From contig JAEHDN010000077.1 of the NCBI GenBank assembly GCA_016880395.1, positions 1 through 6,417 of the forward strand: DNA of 6,417 bases, read 5' to 3'. Of this stretch, positions 5,188 through 6,417 are shown piece after piece. The notes under the pieces were generated by a model. That model did not search any database. It worked only from the letters and a program-made list of their open reading frames with translations, and was not told where the DNA came from. The DNA is from Candidatus Eiseniibacteriota bacterium (GTDB lineage Bacteria > Eisenbacteria > RBG-16-71-46 > SZUA-252). Position 1 is the stretch's first letter, and each line of letters starts with the position of its first letter. The position numbers were made by a program, and so were the translations under genes.

Positions 5188-6417
5188 CTACTTCATGATC
5201 GTGACGCTGCCCGTGTCCACCGCATCCGCGGTCTCCACCCGCAGGTAGTACCGACCGGACGAGAGGGACGTACCATCGTCCCTGCGGCCGTTGAACCGCA
5301 GATCGTGGTCGCCCGCCGCGCGCCACTCGTCCACGAGCGTGCGCACCATCCGGCCGCTCACGTCGAAGACCCTCACGCGCAGCCGGCCGTCACGGCTCTG
5401 GTGAACGGTCAGCACCGCCTCGGGATTGAGCGGATTCGGTCCGAGGCGCTGGATCGCGCGCGGCCGCGCCGGGACGACGTCCGAGGCAACCGTGGTCGAG
5501 ACCGTGCGGCCGTCCGTCAGCATCACCGTCAGCGTGAGCGACGCCGTGCCGGGCTGAACGAAGGCGAGCAGCGCCCGGAGCTGATCCTTCCCGAACTCCA
5601 TGTGCAGCTCCAAGATGCCGTTCTGATCGCGATCCTGCCCCAGGACGAACCGATCCGGAAGCGGCGCGATCGACGGCACCATACCCGAGCCCGGATCGGC
5701 CGACAGAGCAACCGACTCCAGGACGACCGAGCCGACATCGAACGAGGCGCCGACCGGCTCGAGGTAGAAGCGTTCCCGAGGCTTACCAATGTCGAGACGG
5801 AGCGGGTCGGAATCGGTCCACGCGCGAGCGACCGCGCCCGCCGTGGCCGGAATCACCGTCACGGCGACCGATACGTCCGCGGTGGCCGAGGGATACGACC
5901 CATCGGTCGCGCGCAGTGTCACGATGTACGAGCCCGACGCCTGCGCGGACGCCGTCAGCATGAGCGTGCCGCTGCCATTCCCGCCGTCGTTCATCGACGC
6001 CTGGAGCGCAGCGCCGCCGGTCCACCCGGCAACCGAGAGCGCCGGAGCGGGGCCGCCGCATGCCTGGTCGGGGTCGCTCGCGGACACACTCATCGTACCT
6101 GAGGTGCCCGCGTTCAGCGTCATGGCGAGGCCACCCGAGCCCCAGGACGGAGCCCGGTTCCGATCGGAGACGACGATCGTGAACGACTCGCTGTCGTTGA
6201 GAGCGCCGTCGCTCACGGATACAGACGCGGGATAGCTGCCCGCATCACATAGCCCCGGGCTCAGGTCGAGGCGCGCGCTCGAGCTGCCTGGCGCGCTCGA
6301 CACGACCACGCCGTCTGCGAAGCCGGGGAGCGAGAAGGACCAGATCAGGAGATCGCCGTCCGGATCGGTCGCCGAGAGGGCGACCGCCACGGGCGAGCCC
6401 TCCTGGATGGTGGGCGA
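5188..6417 (-). CDS. Large secreted multidomain protein with FlgD-Ig/type IX-like C-terminal tail (5' end outside window)
   Basis: The last 409 residues of a longer extracellular protein are visible; the frame is open through the right edge, so the signal peptide and N-terminal part are missing. Four modules can be made out. Residues 1-88 form an Ig-like/cadherin-like repeat with SATDPDGD, VSVSDG and a DRNRAP linker. Residues 90-190 form a second, diverged repeat with SASDPD and RATDG. Residues 200-315 form a beta-rich module with LESVALS, a calcium-loop-like DRDQNGILE (262-270) and TVMLTDGRT. Residues 326-409 are a FlgD-Ig-like module with LGPNPLNPE, VFDVSGRMVRTLVD, RRDDG, SGRYYLRVE and a final SVTIMK. 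That ending is typical of type IX-like C-terminal sorting tails in FCB-type bacteria and suggests export to the cell surface or medium. The function of the missing N-terminal part, perhaps an enzyme or adhesin, cannot be told. The stop TAG lies at 5188-5190. Confidence 0.88.
   Translation of the reverse strand, partial: SPTIQEGSPVAVALSATDPDGDLLIWSFSLPGFADGVVVSSAPGSSSARLDLSPGLCDAGSYPASVSVSDGALNDSESFTIVVSDRNRAPSWGSGGLAMTLNAGTSGTMSVSASDPDQACGGPAPALSVAGWTGGAALQASMNDGGNGSGTLMLTASAQASGSYIVTLRATDGSYPSATADVSVAVTVIPATAGAVARAWTDSDPLRLDIGKPRERFYLEPVGASFDVGSVVLESVALSADPGSGMVPSIAPLPDRFVLGQDRDQNGILELHMEFGKDQLRALLAFVQPGTASLTLTVMLTDGRTVSTTVASDVVPARPRAIQRLGPNPLNPEAVLTVHQSRDGRLRVRVFDVSGRMVRTLVDEWRAAGDHDLRFNGRRDDGTSLSSGRYYLRVETADAVDTGSVTIMK

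Noticed and set aside
2759..5248. Very long open frame on the plus strand opposite the dehydrogenase
   Set aside because: It mirrors the codon pattern of the minus-strand dehydrogenase; the translation is Arg/His/Asp/Leu-rich with no family features, and it runs on out of frame through the membrane-protein gene. It is a GC-bias shadow.
5305..6102. Plus-strand open frame opposite the secreted modular protein
   Set aside because: Arg/His-rich mirror frame of a protein with recognisable repeats and sorting tail.

Overview
The window is GC-rich bacterial chromosome with compact gene packing and strong G/C bias at third codon positions, which is why long mirror frames sit opposite the real genes. 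Two genes encode secreted proteins. One ends in a FlgD-Ig / type IX-like C-terminal module, a tail common in the FCB group and in candidate phyla such as Eisenbacteria. The other ends in a hydrophobic segment followed by an Arg cluster, like a surface-anchor signal. Together with the high GC this suggests a didermal, poorly cultured lineage (Ca. Eisenbacteria or a relative). That placement is inference, not something shown by a marker gene.

Layout. Positions 1-94 may hold the last 30 codons of a plus-strand gene. A complete tRNA-Ala(GGC) lies on the minus strand at 111-186, with a good sigma70-type promoter at 207-235. Divergent from it is a MurC-type Mur ligase (335-1762, +). Its 3' end overlaps by 57 bp the 3' end of a convergent gene for a secreted, possibly surface-anchored protein (1706-2569, -). 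A spacer with two hairpins, one a likely terminator, separates that gene from a minus-strand L-glutamate gamma-semialdehyde (1-pyrroline-5-carboxylate) dehydrogenase (2816-4366). Divergent from the dehydrogenase, with only 49 bp between start codons, is an unrecognised multi-pass membrane protein (4416-5165, +). It converges, with a 22-bp gap, on a large secreted multidomain protein (5188-6417, -) whose N-terminus lies outside the window.

How the genes work together. They do not form one pathway or operon: every neighbouring pair of protein genes is convergent or divergent except the dehydrogenase and the anchored-protein gene, and those two are split by a terminator-like hairpin. The dehydrogenase performs the second step of proline catabolism without a visible proline dehydrogenase. 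The Mur ligase is not in a cell-wall cluster and has changes at positions that bind L-alanine in true MurC, so it may be a paralogue with another substrate.

I see no mobile element, CRISPR array, phage gene or defence system. The most interesting signals are the altered Mur ligase pocket, interlocked divergent promoters at 4377-4444 (one -10 box falls on the neighbour's start codon), two plus-strand genes that look leaderless while the minus-strand genes have strong ribosome binding sites, and an anchor tail encoded inside a convergent overlap.
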